From positions 1 to 64,000 of the forward strand of contig JAAEPW010000660.1 in NCBI GenBank assembly GCA_024232355.1: a stretch of DNA of 64,000 nt. The letters are read 5' to 3'. The stretch is from Chloroflexota bacterium. Its GTDB lineage: Bacteria; Chloroflexota; Anaerolineae; B4-G1. Shown piece after piece: positions 8,749 to 19,199 of this stretch (the first letter of the stretch is position 1; every line of letters begins with the position of its first letter). A model generated the notes under the pieces. The model had not been told where the DNA came from. It did no database searches and saw nothing but the letters and a program-made list of their open reading frames with translations. The position numbers were made by a program, and so were the translations under genes.

Positions 8749-9789
8749 TCAAACGGCATTACTAACCCGAAATATCTCCAACTCTCCCTTGCCCCTGACC
8801 GCGACAAGTCCCATAGACTCACCCTGGCACTGGTCAGAAACCTGTGTCCAGGCCACTTGGCTCAAGTTGACCGAATCGACCATACCATAGCTCTCAATAC
8901 GCTGGGCCGTGTTGACCGTATCCCCCCAGAGATCAAACAAATATTGCCGATGGCCTACCACTCCGGCCATCACCGGTCCAACATGGACGCCGATGCGAAC
9001 CTGCCACTGAGCCGAAAGCGACCAGGCTGTAGAGATCATCTCCAGACCACAGTTCACACAGTTCAAAACCGGGTTATCCAGCGGTTTTAAGAGACCCGCC
9101 GCGGCCATAAATGCGTCGCCTATCGTCTTGATTTTTTGCAGATCATAGCGCAGAGCGAGGTTTTCGTATGCTTCGACCAATTCTTGCAAGTTGGATACCA
9201 CCGTCTCTGGCGAATGCGTATCACAATACGGCGTAAACTCGACAATGTCGGCAAAGAGAACGGCGACATTCTGGTACTGGCGGGGTTTGACCGTGCCCGT
9301 CACCTTTAATTCCTGAACAATTTCAGGGGGAAGGATCACGTGCAAGAGTTCGTCGGATCGCTTTTTCTCCGCTTCCATTTGCTGCAGATACCGCACTTCT
9401 TGATCACGCAGGCGTTTTTTCTCCAGACAAGCACCAATCCGGGCTTTTAACAGCACCGGTTCGAACGGTTTGGGCAAATACTCGTCCGCTCCCATCTCGA
9501 TCCCCCGAACCACATTCCCCATATCGTTCATCGCAGAGATCACAATAACGGGGATATCTCGCCATGTCCTATTGGATTTGAGATGCTCGAGCACTTGAAA
9601 ACCATCCATTTCAGGCATCATGATATCCAACAAAATGACATCAGGTGCTTGAATGCAAACGATCTCTAGCGCTTCTTTTCCATTGCTGGCACTGATCGTA
9701 TCACAATCCAAGTCCTCAAGCTCTTGCTCCAGATAATCCACGTTGAACGGCTCGTCGTCAACGATCAAGATTTTTGCTCGCTTGTTCAT
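8749..9789 (-). CDS. receiver-class III adenylate cyclase
   Basis: The product is 346 residues. A receiver (phospho-Asp55 in [14 protein letters not shown], Lys in LPKPF) is joined by a coiled linker (about 120-150) to a class III cyclase domain (about 165-340). Metal ligands Asp181 (FADIVEFT) and Asp225 are present. Lys221 (KTIGD) and Asp286 (FDLWGD) are the adenine-selecting pair, and Asn293 and Arg297 the transition-state pair, so it should make cAMP rather than cGMP. Its ATG overlaps the stop of the upstream kinase as ATGA, indicating coupled translation. The likely logic is that a hybrid kinase phosphorylates the receiver and sets cAMP output. A cNMP-domain protein is encoded at 54647-58126, but a link is speculative. 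Confidence 0.88.
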   Translation of the reverse strand: MNKRAKILIVDDEPFNVDYLEQELEDLDCDTISASNGKEALEIVCIQAPDVILLDIMMPEMDGFQVLEHLKSNRTWRDIPVIVISAMNDMGNVVRGIEMGADEYLPKPFEPVLLKARIGACLEKKRLRDQEVRYLQQMEAEKKRSDELLHVILPPEIVQELKVTGTVKPRQYQNVAVLFADIVEFTPYCDTHSPETVVSNLQELVEAYENLALRYDLQKIKTIGDAFMAAAGLLKPLDNPVLNCVNCGLEMISTAWSLSAQWQVRIGVHVGPVMAGVVGHRQYLFDLWGDTVNTAQRIESYGMVDSVNLSQVAWTQVSDQCQGESMGLVAVRGKGELEIFRVSNAV

Positions 9790-12700
9790 TGGTACCTCTG
9801 TAATGCGTTCCGCAGTTCTTGAACCAGCAGTTCTCGTTTCAGTCCTCGCTTTTGCACAATCTGGGAGACGCTCTGTTGGAGCAAGTTTATCTCATCGTCG
9901 GTAAGCGTTTTGGCAGTGAGAACAATGACGGGAATGTCACAATATTGCGGGTCCTGCTGCAACCGTTCGATCACGCCGAAACCATCGATCTCGGGCATCA
10001 AAAGGTCGAGTAAAATCACATCGGGCCGACGCCGAAAGATCACATCCAACGCTTGCTGACCATCTGCGGCGGTCTCGATCTGGTAGGGATCATTTTCTAG
10101 CAATTGACACACCAGATCGATCACCTGGAGGTCATCATCCACGACCAGGAGATGGTTTCGCCGGAGTCCTTGATCGGCAGGTATGATGCGAGTCAGGGCA
10201 CTTAGAACCGTTCGGCGGTCAAAGGGCTTGACCAGGTAATCAAAAGCACCCAATTGATACCCCAGTTCTTTGTTATCCACGATGGACAACACAATGATGG
10301 GAATGTCGCGGGTAGCCAGATCGGTTTTTAGCTCGTGCAACACCTGCCAGCCGTCCTGGGTGGGCATCAGAATATCCAGGATGACCGCGTAGGGTTTTAA
10401 TATCCGCGCTTTTCGCACACCTTCTTCACCGCTCGTCGCTCCAATCACCTGATACCCCGCCTCGGCCAGGTTTTCTTGCAAAAGATAAATCACATCCGGG
10501 TCATCATCAATGGCTATCACGATTTGACCATCATCTGGTCGGGCAACGAGTTCCACACCCTGCACTTTTTCATACGGATGAGAAATCGCACTAGTAGGCA
10601 GTAAAGCATCCTTGTAATGTGCGGGTATAGTAACAGTAAAGGTTGAACCGGCGCCAACGACGCTCTCCACAGTCAGGTCGCCGCCCAAAAGGCGAGCCAA
10701 ACGACGGCTGATCGCAAGGCCCAAACCTGTGCCACCATATTTTCGGGTCGTACTGCTATCCACCTGGTAAAACTCTTCAAAGATATTATCCAGTGCTTTC
10801 TCTGGCATACCAATGCCCGTGTCAATCACCGCAAGCGTGATTACGTCATCCTGTTGCCGGACAGTGATGGTAATCACACCCTCATTGGTGAACTTGGCCG
10901 CATTGCTCAAAAGATTGATCAATATCTGCCTCACTTTGTCTTGATCTGTAACAAGCAACGGCAAATTGGGTGCCATGTCCTTTACCAAATCCAACTGATT
11001 ATCTTGAACGAGCGGCTGAATCGTTCGCAGACAGATATCGATCAACACCTCTAGATTGAAAGTAACCGGCTGGACGTCCACTCGTCCGGCCTCAATCTTG
11101 GAAAGATCAAGGATGGCGTTGATCAGACCCAAGAGATGTTCGGCGCTAATCAGGACCTTGTCAAGGTTGCCAAGCTGTTTCTGCGGCAGAACGTCTTGAG
11201 AACGGCGCTTGATCAATCGCGTAAAACCAATGATGGCGTTGAGCGGCGTGCGTAACTCGTGGCTCATATTGGCCAAAAAAACGCTCTTGGCTTGATTGGC
11301 CTGTTCTGCGGCCTTTCCCAAAGCCTCGGCTCGCTCTCGTTGCTCCCGCTCTGCCTGAAAGAGACGCGCATTCTCGGTAGCGGCGGCCTGGAGTTGTACG
11401 CTATGCCGGGTCAGTTCCTCGGCGCGCGATCGGGTCTCTTCGAGCAATTGCCGGTTCTCTATATAGCTGCTCACCCGCCGGGCAATGTCTTCCAACAAGA
11501 CACGCTCCTCGTCCAAAAAGTCACGCTCCTCAGTATATGCGACATGGATACGGCCCACGATCTCTTGGCCGCTATGCAAGGGGTGATCCATCCGCCACAA
11601 AGAGGTCTTGGCCTCAGGCTTGCCATAGACGTGGTCCAGATATTCGATGGCGGTGATACAGTGCGGCAGGTCTTGCACAGCCAGGGTGATGCGCTTGGCC
11701 ACCCAAGGCAGCAACTCGGACAGGGGCAACGACTTGTCCATCTGATGCCCAATGTCGTTGAGGCAGTCCAGTTCCTGCACGCGCTTGTCGGTCTCGGCGC
11801 GGGCTTGTTCGGTGAACTCGAACTGCCAAGCGTTCTCGATAGCCGTAGTGGCTTGATCAGCGATGGTCTGGAAAATAGAGACTTCTTCTTCCGACAGAGC
11901 GGCCTCCCGCTCGCTCTGGATCATCATTGCGCCAATGACGCGCCTACGCGAGCGCAGAGGTAGCGCCAGTTCCGATCGTGTGTATGGCAAGAGCGGGTTC
12001 TCAAAACGGACTGCATCCTCGCCCACGTCAAAAGCGACGCATGCTCGATTGTCGGCAATACACTTAGCGATCAAAGACCCATCGTCAATTTCCAGTGTAT
12101 ATTCCTCCTCGACCATCTGCCGACCCACTTTGCCCGTGCCCGTCCGCAGCACAGCTTGCTTACCGGTCTGTTCCAGCAGAAACAAACCGACAAAGTAAAA
12201 CCCAAACTGTTCACCGATCATGTCCACGACCCGCTGCATCAACTCGGCGGGCTCCAGAATACCGCTAATCGTTCGGGAGACGTCGGCGGCGGTCTCGAGT
12301 TGTACGCTGCGATGCTGCGCTTGCTCAAAGAGATGCACAACCTGCTCAAAAAGACGGGCATTCTCAATCGCAATGGCCGCCGAGAGCGCTAATGGCTCCA
12401 AGAGATTCAAATCCGTCGGGCCAAAGCGACTTACTTTTGTGTCGACAACCTGGAGCACGCCAGTCACTTTACCCTTGATGCGCAATGGAACGGTCAGAAT
12501 AGATCGCAAAGATAATCCGGTTTTTTCTCCCACGCTTTTGCAGTAACGTACATCATCCCAAGTGTCTTTGATAATCACACTTTTGCCAGTGTTAACGACC
12601 CAACCGGCGATCCCCTCTCCCGGTGCCAGACGCCAGCCGCGCACCACCTCGTTGTGAAGGCCAGTGGCTTGACGGCAAACCAATTCTTTTGTCTTGGGCT

Positions 12701-14441
12701 CGATCAACCAAACCGACGACGCGGTCACGTCAAGCAAACAGCGCATCTCTTCCAAAACAGTGGTGAGTAACAGATCCATACTGAGGTTCGAGTTGAACGT
12801 ATGGATTGCTCGATTGAGCATTGTCATCTCGTCTCCTCGGCGCTGAGCCTCGATGAAAAACCGGGCGTTCTCCAATACCGTGGCCGCATGTCCAGCCAAT
12901 GCCGAAACGATGGGCAAATCATCTGGTGTAAACCCTTCCTCCCCCAACCGGCTGACGATCATCGCCCCGATCACCCGCCCTTCTGCCACTAAAGGAACAG
13001 ACAACAAACTCTCCGGTTCACGAGGCGTATACGGTATCGGAAAAGGGCACGGAACCAGATCAATTCGATTCGCCACTATGCCGGTGCCGCTTGCGGCCAT
13101 ATCGTCGGTGAGGCCCAGGTCACCTTTGAGGGGCACATCAAACTTGTTTTCAAGGCCACGATCACCGGTAGACACGATGGGCACCAAAACGGGCTCTTCC
13201 TTATGGCCAGATTTTGGCAAAAAGACGTGACACCCATCCGCCTGGAGCAGATCCAGAACGCTGGCAGTGACCAGTTTCAAAGCCTCGTCTCGATCCAACG
13301 TAGAGGCTAGGTTCCGGCCGACTTTGAGCAACAGCGAAAGGTCCCGTGCCTGTCGCTGCGTTTTGGTCAACAACCGTTGTTTCTCGATGAGCAATGCGGC
13401 CTGATCAGCCACCTGGCCCAGTAGACGCAATCCCGCGACATCCAGGCATTCCTGGTGCACGTCGACCAACTCGATGGCTCCAATGACTTGGTTTCCGATC
13501 AACAAGGGGGTGCAAAGAATGGACTGGGTGCGAGACTCGGTGTCCTGATCTATTTGGCGATAGAACCGTTCGTCTGAATATGCGTCGGGGACTATGGCGG
13601 GCTTGCCCTCTCGCAGCACCCAACCGATCACCTCCTCGGATATGGGCATCCGTTTCCCCAGGATTTTTTCAGCCTTGGCCCCAGCAGTTGCCCAAAAGAC
13701 GAGTTCCTGGTCCGATGGCTCTGCCCCCTCTGGCTCGTGATTGCTCGACTGAATGCTCGTTAGCGTTTGCTCCAGAAGAATAATACTGCCGCCACCAGCG
13801 CCAAAGAGTTCGCTATCCACAACCGTGTGCAGAATATCGTTTACGCTTCGAGACCCCGCCAGGCGAAGGCTCATCTCGTACAAGGCAACAGTCTCTGCCA
13901 ACTCTTGTTTCGTTTCTTCAAGTGCAAGCAACTTTTCGATAACACTCGCAGACAAGGCAACCATCATCTCGTAGATGTGAATACTCTCAGAACCAAAAGT
14001 CTGGGGTTTGGTCCAATAAAAAAGCATCAATCCCAAACAGTCCTGACCGGCTCCCAAAGGCAATACGAGCAGTGTTTGTGCCTTGGCTCGTTGGAGTACA
14101 AACAAAAGAGATTCATCCGCTTGCTCGTCGATGTCTGGCTCGTTTATCACTACTGGCTGACCAGTGGTCAGCGCTGGGTGAAACAAAGGCTCATGGTGAT
14201 TGAATCGAGCGCCAACGGGGAAAGGAGGTTCATCTTGCGGCCAGGTTACCGCAACCTGCAAGTGACCGCTGTCGAACGGCATGACAGAACGCAGAAACAC
14301 AATACCGTCGACAGGATCAGCAACCGGAACCGAGTCATGGGTAGAAGTAATGAGCTCGTGATTAGCATCCAATACGTCTTGCAGGGTTTTCGCTGTCTGC
14401 AAATTTTTGCCGAATTGAGCCAAAAAACTGATCGTGTTCAC
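9786..14441 (-). CDS. large multi-GAF hybrid histidine kinase
   Basis: The product is 1551 residues and soluble. About six consecutive GAF or GAF-like domains (roughly 40-165, 190-350, 370-520, 545-690, 720-870, 885-1000) precede a short coiled stretch. Then come HisKA with His1061 ([17 protein letters not shown]), HATPase about 1165-1275 ([26 protein letters not shown]) and two receivers (about 1305-1420 and 1430-1545). GAF 5 and everything after it resemble the smaller kinase downstream. The start is GTG at 14441 behind TAGGAG. A TTGACA/TACAAT promoter lies about 190 bp upstream, leaving a long leader. The GAF stack suggests integration of several small-molecule or redox cues, but no haem or bilin-binding cysteine could be assigned with confidence. 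Confidence 0.88.
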   Translation of the reverse strand: MNTISFLAQFGKNLQTAKTLQDVLDANHELITSTHDSVPVADPVDGIVFLRSVMPFDSGHLQVAVTWPQDEPPFPVGARFNHHEPLFHPALTTGQPVVINEPDIDEQADESLLFVLQRAKAQTLLVLPLGAGQDCLGLMLFYWTKPQTFGSESIHIYEMMVALSASVIEKLLALEETKQELAETVALYEMSLRLAGSRSVNDILHTVVDSELFGAGGGSIILLEQTLTSIQSSNHEPEGAEPSDQELVFWATAGAKAEKILGKRMPISEEVIGWVLREGKPAIVPDAYSDERFYRQIDQDTESRTQSILCTPLLIGNQVIGAIELVDVHQECLDVAGLRLLGQVADQAALLIEKQRLLTKTQRQARDLSLLLKVGRNLASTLDRDEALKLVTASVLDLLQADGCHVFLPKSGHKEEPVLVPIVSTGDRGLENKFDVPLKGDLGLTDDMAASGTGIVANRIDLVPCPFPIPYTPREPESLLSVPLVAEGRVIGAMIVSRLGEEGFTPDDLPIVSALAGHAATVLENARFFIEAQRRGDEMTMLNRAIHTFNSNLSMDLLLTTVLEEMRCLLDVTASSVWLIEPKTKELVCRQATGLHNEVVRGWRLAPGEGIAGWVVNTGKSVIIKDTWDDVRYCKSVGEKTGLSLRSILTVPLRIKGKVTGVLQVVDTKVSRFGPTDLNLLEPLALSAAIAIENARLFEQVVHLFEQAQHRSVQLETAADVSRTISGILEPAELMQRVVDMIGEQFGFYFVGLFLLEQTGKQAVLRTGTGKVGRQMVEEEYTLEIDDGSLIAKCIADNRACVAFDVGEDAVRFENPLLPYTRSELALPLRSRRRVIGAMMIQSEREAALSEEEVSIFQTIADQATTAIENAWQFEFTEQARAETDKRVQELDCLNDIGHQMDKSLPLSELLPWVAKRITLAVQDLPHCITAIEYLDHVYGKPEAKTSLWRMDHPLHSGQEIVGRIHVAYTEERDFLDEERVLLEDIARRVSSYIENRQLLEETRSRAEELTRHSVQLQAAATENARLFQAEREQRERAEALGKAAEQANQAKSVFLANMSHELRTPLNAIIGFTRLIKRRSQDVLPQKQLGNLDKVLISAEHLLGLINAILDLSKIEAGRVDVQPVTFNLEVLIDICLRTIQPLVQDNQLDLVKDMAPNLPLLVTDQDKVRQILINLLSNAAKFTNEGVITITVRQQDDVITLAVIDTGIGMPEKALDNIFEEFYQVDSSTTRKYGGTGLGLAISRRLARLLGGDLTVESVVGAGSTFTVTIPAHYKDALLPTSAISHPYEKVQGVELVARPDDGQIVIAIDDDPDVIYLLQENLAEAGYQVIGATSGEEGVRKARILKPYAVILDILMPTQDGWQVLHELKTDLATRDIPIIVLSIVDNKELGYQLGAFDYLVKPFDRRTVLSALTRIIPADQGLRRNHLLVVDDDLQVIDLVCQLLENDPYQIETAADGQQALDVIFRRRPDVILLDLLMPEIDGFGVIERLQQDPQYCDIPVIVLTAKTLTDDEINLLQQSVSQIVQKRGLKRELLVQELRNALQRYQ

Positions 14442-14629
14442 ATCACTGCTCCTACGTTGACCGGCAAATCAATCTGATATGTCCGCCCAACCCTCTTGGT
14501 CTCGGAAACAGAACGGCTTTGGGTTATGAGATTTGTATAAACGTTTGTTGAATTTTTTTTGCCACGAATTGCACGAATTTCTAGATTCACATTCGCGGCG
14601 GAAGAAAAAAAAAGCGCCCAGTAGTAAGG

Positions 14630-14657
14630 ATTGTAGTAGAGATTGCGATCTTGTCAA
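14630..14657 (-). promoter_or_regulatory. promoter of the signalling operon
   Basis: On the minus strand: TTGACA, 16 bp, TACAAT, nearly identical in spacer and flanks to the promoter at 5758-5785. The leader to the GTG at 14441 is about 180 nt. The region 14442-14629 otherwise shows no gene. Confidence 0.75.
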
Positions 14658-14703
14658 GAATCGCCCGCTGTCTGGCGACAACGGAGGTGGTATCGTTTGA
14701 TTA

Positions 14704-14863
14704 TTACTCCAGTTCCAACATAGTGATCACCGGACGGTGGTCCGAAACACCATCCCATTTGCCAAGCCAAGTTCGTGTTGCCCGAAAATCATCCGAGTGG
14801 AATATATAGTCAATCCGAAACACCCACATGGGAATCGGGCGGCCTGTAACCACAGGTCCCACC
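14704..14863 (-). pseudogene. C-terminal fragment of an EEP-family phosphatase/nuclease
   Basis: Minus-strand reading gives 52 residues ending in a double stop. They include RIDYIFHSDDFRA and SDHRPVI, the closing active-site motifs of the endonuclease/exonuclease/phosphatase superfamily (the Asp-His pair is intact). The frame runs straight into the 217-bp repeat. A matching N-terminal piece with a membrane helix lies beyond that repeat at 15088-15219. The middle of the gene, about 200 residues in typical relatives, is missing. Confidence 0.75.
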
Positions 14864-15080
14864 AGGGCTGTTCAGTTCTAACGATCTTTCGGTACAGATC
14901 GCTCACAGCCACCGTCCCGGGGGCGGCCCATGCAACAAAACATCGACTTGCGAGCAATTTTCTACCCCAAATCACCCTCGGGGACCCTGTACTTGGCAGC
15001 ACCTGTCCTGGACCGACAGGTACAGGGTTCAGGACAAGTGCGAGGGCTAGAGCCTTGGAAAGCTAGAATTGAACAGCCCT
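14864..15080. mobile_element. 217-bp inverted-repeat element interrupting a gene
   Basis: The ends AGGGCTGTTCAGTTCTAA and CTAGAATTGAACAGCCCT are inverted repeats with two mismatches over 18 bases. Inside are the same blocks found at 152-317 but in a different arrangement: the hairpin block (about 14980-15042) keeps its direction while the flanking blocks are inverted. There is no coding capacity and no obvious target duplication. Gene pieces of one EEP-family protein lie on both sides. Confidence 0.7.
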
Positions 15081-15087
15081 GCAGGTC

Positions 15088-15219
15088 TCACCATTTGTCT
15101 TGAAAACCAAAACGCAGAGCGAGACACAACCAGAGGACACAAAAATAGGACCAGGCCAAAACTGACAGAGATATTCTAACGCGTGACGTTCTGTTCTTGT
15201 TTTGGGCAACTGGCTGCAT
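15088..15219 (-). pseudogene. N-terminal fragment of the same EEP-family gene
   Basis: An ATG ten bases after the thrC stop opens a basic N-terminus and a hydrophobic helix (VRISLSVLAWSYFCVLWLCL), then LRFGFQDKW and a stop just before the repeat. This matches the membrane-anchored start of EEP-family proteins. Together with 14704-14863 it marks a gene that was once the last member of the thrC transcription unit. Confidence 0.65.
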
Positions 15220-15229
15220 ACAATCTCAA

Positions 15230-16585
15230 TCACGCTGTCTGTTCAATCGCACGATCAATAGCATCACTCACCGCCGAGTAATCGGCGGGCAACTCTAGCG
15301 GTGGATTCGCGCCACGAGCGACGACGTCCGCCAACGTCTGATCGTGATAGGCAACCTTAAAGCCAGTAAACTTGAGGCCGTGGGCGGTCGAGATCACCAC
15401 CACACGATCTGATGACTTGATCTCTCCGCGCTTGATCAACTTAAAGAGCACCGCCAGCGCGACGCCGGTGTGCGGGCAGCAGTACATCCCGGTCCGGTCG
15501 GCCCGGGCGGCGGCGTTTGCCAGGGCGTCCTCGCTGGCCTGCTCGACAAGACCATCGATGATAGACAGCGTCTTGACCGCTCGCTCATAACTGACGGGGT
15601 CGCCGATCTGGATCGCGCTGGCCAAGGTCTTTTGTGCCTTGACCGGGTGATACTTTTGAAAGCCGGTCTGGTAGCTCAGGTAGAGCGGGTTGGCCCGTTC
15701 TGCTTGACCGCAGGCGATACGCGGCAGTTTGTCGATCAGGCCAAGTTCCTTCATCATCAGCAGACCTTTGCCCAGCGCGCTGACGTTGCCCAGGTTCCCC
15801 GTTGGGATAATGATCCAGTCCGGCACTTGCCAGTCAAATTGCTGAACGATCTCGATCCCCACCGTCTTTTGACCCTCTATGCGCAGTGAATTCATCGAGT
15901 TGGCAAGGTAGAGGGTCGGGTCCTCGGCCAACTCTTGCACGATGCGCATACAGCCGTCAAAATCGGTATCGAGCGCCATCACCAATGCACCGTTGGCGAT
16001 GGGTTGGACCAGTTGCGCGGTAGAGACCTTGCCTCGGGGCAGCAAAATGACGGCGGGGATAGCAGCCGCCGCCGCGTACGCCGCCAGCGCGGCAGATGTA
16101 TCGCCAGTAGATGCGCAGGCCACCGCCCGGATGGGCTTGCGGTCGCTCCGACCAGTTTTGTGATCGGCCGTCATCTGGCGCACCACCGAGACGAGCACCG
16201 TCATTCCCAGGTCCTTGAAGGAGCCAGTGTGGCTATTGCCACACAACTTGACCCACAGATCAGGCACGCCGATCTCCCGCCCCAGCCGCTCCGCCCAGAA
16301 GCAGTTGGTGTGCCCCTCGTACATCGAGACGACGTTCTCATATTCCACTTGCGGGCAGACCCACTCTTTTTTGCCCCACACACCGCTGCCATAAGGCCAC
16401 TCGTTCGACCGAGTTCTCTGATCGAACAACGCTTTCCACTCGTCTGCACTGCGGTTCTTTAACGCTTCCATATCGTGCGCCACGTCCAACAGCCCGCCGC
16501 AGTCCTCACAGCGGTAAACAACGTCAAAGATGGAATAGCGACGGTCACAACCACGAACACACTCAAGCCAGCTATGGTAGCCCAT
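15230..16585 (-). CDS. thrC: threonine synthase
   Basis: A PLP enzyme of about 451 residues that converts O-phosphohomoserine to threonine (EC 4.2.3.1), the last step of the pathway whose earlier enzymes are encoded upstream (hom, lysC, asd). The N-terminal Cys motif (CEDCGGLL) is followed by the PLP-lysine segment [28 protein letters not shown], and the phosphate-binding loop region [17 protein letters not shown] chose the ATG at 16585 with GGGAGG eight bases upstream; the GTG nine bases earlier overlaps that site. It lies 24 bp after the HAD-like gene. Confidence 0.93.
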   Translation of the reverse strand: MGYHSWLECVRGCDRRYSIFDVVYRCEDCGGLLDVAHDMEALKNRSADEWKALFDQRTRSNEWPYGSGVWGKKEWVCPQVEYENVVSMYEGHTNCFWAERLGREIGVPDLWVKLCGNSHTGSFKDLGMTVLVSVVRQMTADHKTGRSDRKPIRAVACASTGDTSAALAAYAAAAAIPAVILLPRGKVSTAQLVQPIANGALVMALDTDFDGCMRIVQELAEDPTLYLANSMNSLRIEGQKTVGIEIVQQFDWQVPDWIIIPTGNLGNVSALGKGLLMMKELGLIDKLPRIACGQAERANPLYLSYQTGFQKYHPVKAQKTLASAIQIGDPVSYERAVKTLSIIDGLVEQASEDALANAAARADRTGMYCCPHTGVALAVLFKLIKRGEIKSSDRVVVISTAHGLKFTGFKVAYHDQTLADVVARGANPPLELPADYSAVSDAIDRAIEQTA

Positions 16586-16609
16586 TGCTTTCACCTCCCA
16601 AACAAGCTG

Positions 16610-17740
16610 TCACTTTCCTACAACGTGCGTCTCCATCCGGTGGATCGGCTGGTAGCCCTGAGCCGCCAGATCATCCGACGGGATAGATGCCTCGTCAGGT
16701 TTGTCCGAAAGACCAAAGAGCAACGCGCCCTGCTCTCGCCACGCCAGCGCGACCTTGCGCACCTCTTGGGTGATGACGATTTCTTTTGCCAGCAATTCCG
16801 CGACCGGCGCGTCATCGTCCAACCAACCCATCCGCTCGATGGTAGCCCGAAACTCGTTGTAGCGAAAAGCCTTAAAAGGCGTGGGGTCGCCTTGCTGCAC
16901 GAGGGCATACACACTGCTGTGAATGCCGCGCAGATCGGCGGCAAGCTCCGTGGCGCGCTCGTCCATCCCGGTGATGAACTGTTCAAAGGTCGCCAGTTGC
17001 CCGGCGCGCACCTCGTCCACCAACGGTTCCAGTGTGTACAAGCCGCTGCCCAGAATCAAACAGACGTAGGCCAAATAGTCCTGGTTGTCGGACGTAAAGG
17101 GATGAAACTCGGGCTGGTTGAGGCAATCGTACGCAGTCTGAAAGCCCTGCGGATCGAAACTGTCCCCCAGCAAATCGCCGACGGTTCGACGCACCGCCTC
17201 GACCCGCGCCCCGTCAATGACGTGATCGTTCCGCCCCCGCGCACCCAGCGCCGTCTTGTCCAAGTCAACGATCACCGCCGTCCGCTCGTCTACAGAGAAC
17301 CCGCGCTCACAGCAAAATTGATCAAAATCCGGGACCGCTGCCCAACGGTTGGACAAATAGAGAGTCGTATCCCCTTGCTCAACAACCTCCACGCGCGTAG
17401 GCTCATCCTGCTCGGACCCGATAAAGGCCAGCCCAGGCCAATCCCCAGCTTGGCAGATATTGGCAAATGCAGTACCGTCGTTCATTCGCGTATCGCCCAC
17501 ATAGACCAGCCGCTCGATAGACGTGCCGGGCGCATCCAATGCCCGCCCCTGTCGCAACAATTGGGCCATCACACGAGCATATTCCGGCTGGCTTTTGCGC
17601 GGAGTGACACCCTCTGGCAGCCCCACCTCAGGGCCAAGTACCGCCAACGACGGCAGCCGCGAGTCGAACGGCACCAGGTTGCGATAGACAATAAAATCAC
17701 CCAGAAATTCATCAACAGATGTACGACCATAGTTCTTCAT
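16610..17740 (-). CDS. HAD-like protein of unknown function
   Basis: The product is about 376 residues. Near residue 175 the segment VIVDLDKTALG is a DxDxT motif as in HAD-superfamily phosphohydrolases. The long N-terminal part (YVGDTRMNDGTAF, LAFIGSEQDE) and a helical C-terminal part do not match a named HAD class that I recognise. The start at 17740 is set by AGGAGG ten bases upstream. It sits between the flavodoxin-like reductase and thrC with short gaps; a role tied to threonine or phosphohomoserine metabolism is possible from context only. Confidence 0.55.
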   Translation of the reverse strand: MKNYGRTSVDEFLGDFIVYRNLVPFDSRLPSLAVLGPEVGLPEGVTPRKSQPEYARVMAQLLRQGRALDAPGTSIERLVYVGDTRMNDGTAFANICQAGDWPGLAFIGSEQDEPTRVEVVEQGDTTLYLSNRWAAVPDFDQFCCERGFSVDERTAVIVDLDKTALGARGRNDHVIDGARVEAVRRTVGDLLGDSFDPQGFQTAYDCLNQPEFHPFTSDNQDYLAYVCLILGSGLYTLEPLVDEVRAGQLATFEQFITGMDERATELAADLRGIHSSVYALVQQGDPTPFKAFRYNEFRATIERMGWLDDDAPVAELLAKEIVITQEVRKVALAWREQGALLFGLSDKPDEASIPSDDLAAQGYQPIHRMETHVVGK

Positions 17741-17753
17741 TCGACGTGACCTC

Positions 17754-18323
17754 CTATAATTGCACATGCTCGGAAATCCGCAGTCCAAGCTCATAAGCCT
17801 CGTGTATCTTGATATTCTTTCCCTCTAAATCTGTCAGTTGATCGACCCCTTCCAATGTATACGCTTCAACAAGATCTATCCCCAAGTGGCCAAAGAAATG
17901 CTCGATCGCATCAATAATGTGCTGATTCTCCAATACACTTTTCCCTGCTCGTATCGCGACCGCGGCCCCGACCTTACCTGGCGGCACGAACGTCTCCCCT
18001 GTCTTGGCATTGCACAAAGGCGTACAACGATCAATAAACACCTTTAGCTGACCAGTTACATCGCCCCAGTACGAGGGGGACGCTACCAACACAATATCCG
18101 CCTCGAACAAGTCTTGTATGACCAAATCCATATCGTCCCGCTGAATGCAGCGCCGGGTCTCCTCGCAAGAGTGACAGCCCTTGCAATAGTTGATGTTCAA
18201 CGCCCCCAGGCCATATCGTTTGACGTCAACTCTTTTCTCCTCCATACCCGCGATCACGCGGTCCACGATAAAGGCCGTGTTTCCCTTTTCACGCGGGCTT
18301 CCGATGATGCACAAAGCTTTCAT
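17754..18323 (-). CDS. NAD(P)H-dependent FMN reductase, flavodoxin-like
   Basis: A 189-residue flavodoxin-fold protein. The FMN phosphate loop IIGSPREKGNTAF is at the N-terminus, a Cys-rich CKGCHSCEETRRC segment as in iron-sulfur flavoproteins at about 48-60, and the second flavin loop is SPSYWGDVTGQLKVFIDR. It would reduce quinones, flavins or similar acceptors in the cytoplasm. The ATG at 18323 gives the proper flavodoxin start; the frame extends further upstream but without homology. It lies between the pyrophosphatase-like and HAD-like genes. Confidence 0.85.
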   Translation of the reverse strand: MKALCIIGSPREKGNTAFIVDRVIAGMEEKRVDVKRYGLGALNINYCKGCHSCEETRRCIQRDDMDLVIQDLFEADIVLVASPSYWGDVTGQLKVFIDRCTPLCNAKTGETFVPPGKVGAAVAIRAGKSVLENQHIIDAIEHFFGHLGIDLVEAYTLEGVDQLTDLEGKNIKIHEAYELGLRISEHVQL

Positions 18324-18337
18324 ACAAAACCTACTTG

Positions 18338-18703
18338 TTACGTGGATGGGCGCTCTACCAATACCGCCCCCTGAAATCCAAACTTGTCGTTGTGGACGCC
18401 CAAAACCTCTCGCGCCTCCTGCGGCGTGCAACCCAACAAAATTTTCACCTCTGTATCCCGTTTCTTCATATCCACCGTGCAGACAACGGCGGTCACTGTC
18501 TTGTTGGGCATACTCCCCATCCAAATGTCGATCCCGCCGCCGTCGGCAGCTAGTGTGCCCTCCAGGTAACCATAATCGAGCGGATAGACAAATAACGGAT
18601 ATCGCGGATGGCACGATCCTTTTGGACGATCTACGACTTGATCGTGCTCGGCCACCAACTGATCGAGCTTGAGCCAAAAGTTGTCGTTCTGTGCAGTTAT
18701 CAT
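18338..18703 (-). CDS. short inorganic-pyrophosphatase-like protein
   Basis: The product is 121 residues. RPKGSCHPRYPLFVYPLDYGYL resembles the core of family I soluble pyrophosphatases in order and spacing: it begins with the RPKGS-type substrate-binding strand and ends in the YPLDYGYL strand. The usual metal box DGDPLD reads DGGGID here, losing one Asp and the Pro, and the protein is shorter than true enzymes (about 170 residues). It may therefore be a divergent phosphatase or non-catalytic. It lies two bases after the NUDIX gene, in a stretch rich in nucleotide-handling enzymes. Confidence 0.65.
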   Translation of the reverse strand: MITAQNDNFWLKLDQLVAEHDQVVDRPKGSCHPRYPLFVYPLDYGYLEGTLAADGGGIDIWMGSMPNKTVTAVVCTVDMKKRDTEVKILLGCTPQEAREVLGVHNDKFGFQGAVLVERPST

Positions 18704-18705
18704 TG

Positions 18706-19188
18706 TTAAAGCAACTCTCGTAATAGCCCTTCTGTCAAATGTCCGCGCAGGTTATTTAACGGCGGTGGATTATCCTGGGAGAAAAAGAGCAATTCTTCGG
18801 TCTCTTCATTCTCAACAAATTCACCTTGGCCCAGCCTAGCCTTGTAAACTATCCATACCAAACGTTTAGAGTCTACAGTATAGATTCGATACAGCTCGAT
18901 ATCCTCAATGTGGTGTCCGGCTTCCTCCAACATCTCGCGCCGGGCGGCCTCAGTCAGAGTCTCCCCAAGTTCTCGAAAGCCTTGAGGAAATGTGAGCGTC
19001 CCCGCTTGCTGCCTTTTCATACGCACCATAGCGAATTCGTTTCTGTCGTTGTAGGCGACAACCACGACTGCGACGTTCATCCAATTGCCCCAATCCACAA
19101 AATTACAGCCACTGCAAACCATTCGTGAGTGACCATCCAAGACACGCTCAGCTAGTTTCGTCCCGCAATGGGGGCAAAATAACATCAT
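18706..19188 (-). CDS. NUDIX hydrolase with N-terminal zinc ribbon
   Basis: The product is 160 residues. A CPHC...CSGC zinc ribbon occupies residues 5-32. The NUDIX box GFRELGETLTEAARREMLEE has all its conserved Gly, Glu and Arg positions near residue 70. Such enzymes hydrolyse nucleoside diphosphates linked to another moiety; the substrate cannot be inferred. It starts with two ATG codons; the first is taken. It follows the methyltransferase by 11 bp. Confidence 0.85.
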   Translation of the reverse strand: MMLFCPHCGTKLAERVLDGHSRMVCSGCNFVDWGNWMNVAVVVVAYNDRNEFAMVRMKRQQAGTLTFPQGFRELGETLTEAARREMLEEAGHHIEDIELYRIYTVDSKRLVWIVYKARLGQGEFVENEETEELLFFSQDNPPPLNNLRGHLTEGLLRELL

Positions 19189-19199
19189 CGCCCAATCAC

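Noticed and set aside
14469..14681. Small minus-strand gene in the leader of the kinase operon
   Set aside because: It runs through the -10 box of a good promoter, has a low-complexity run of Phe and Arg, and no ribosome site.
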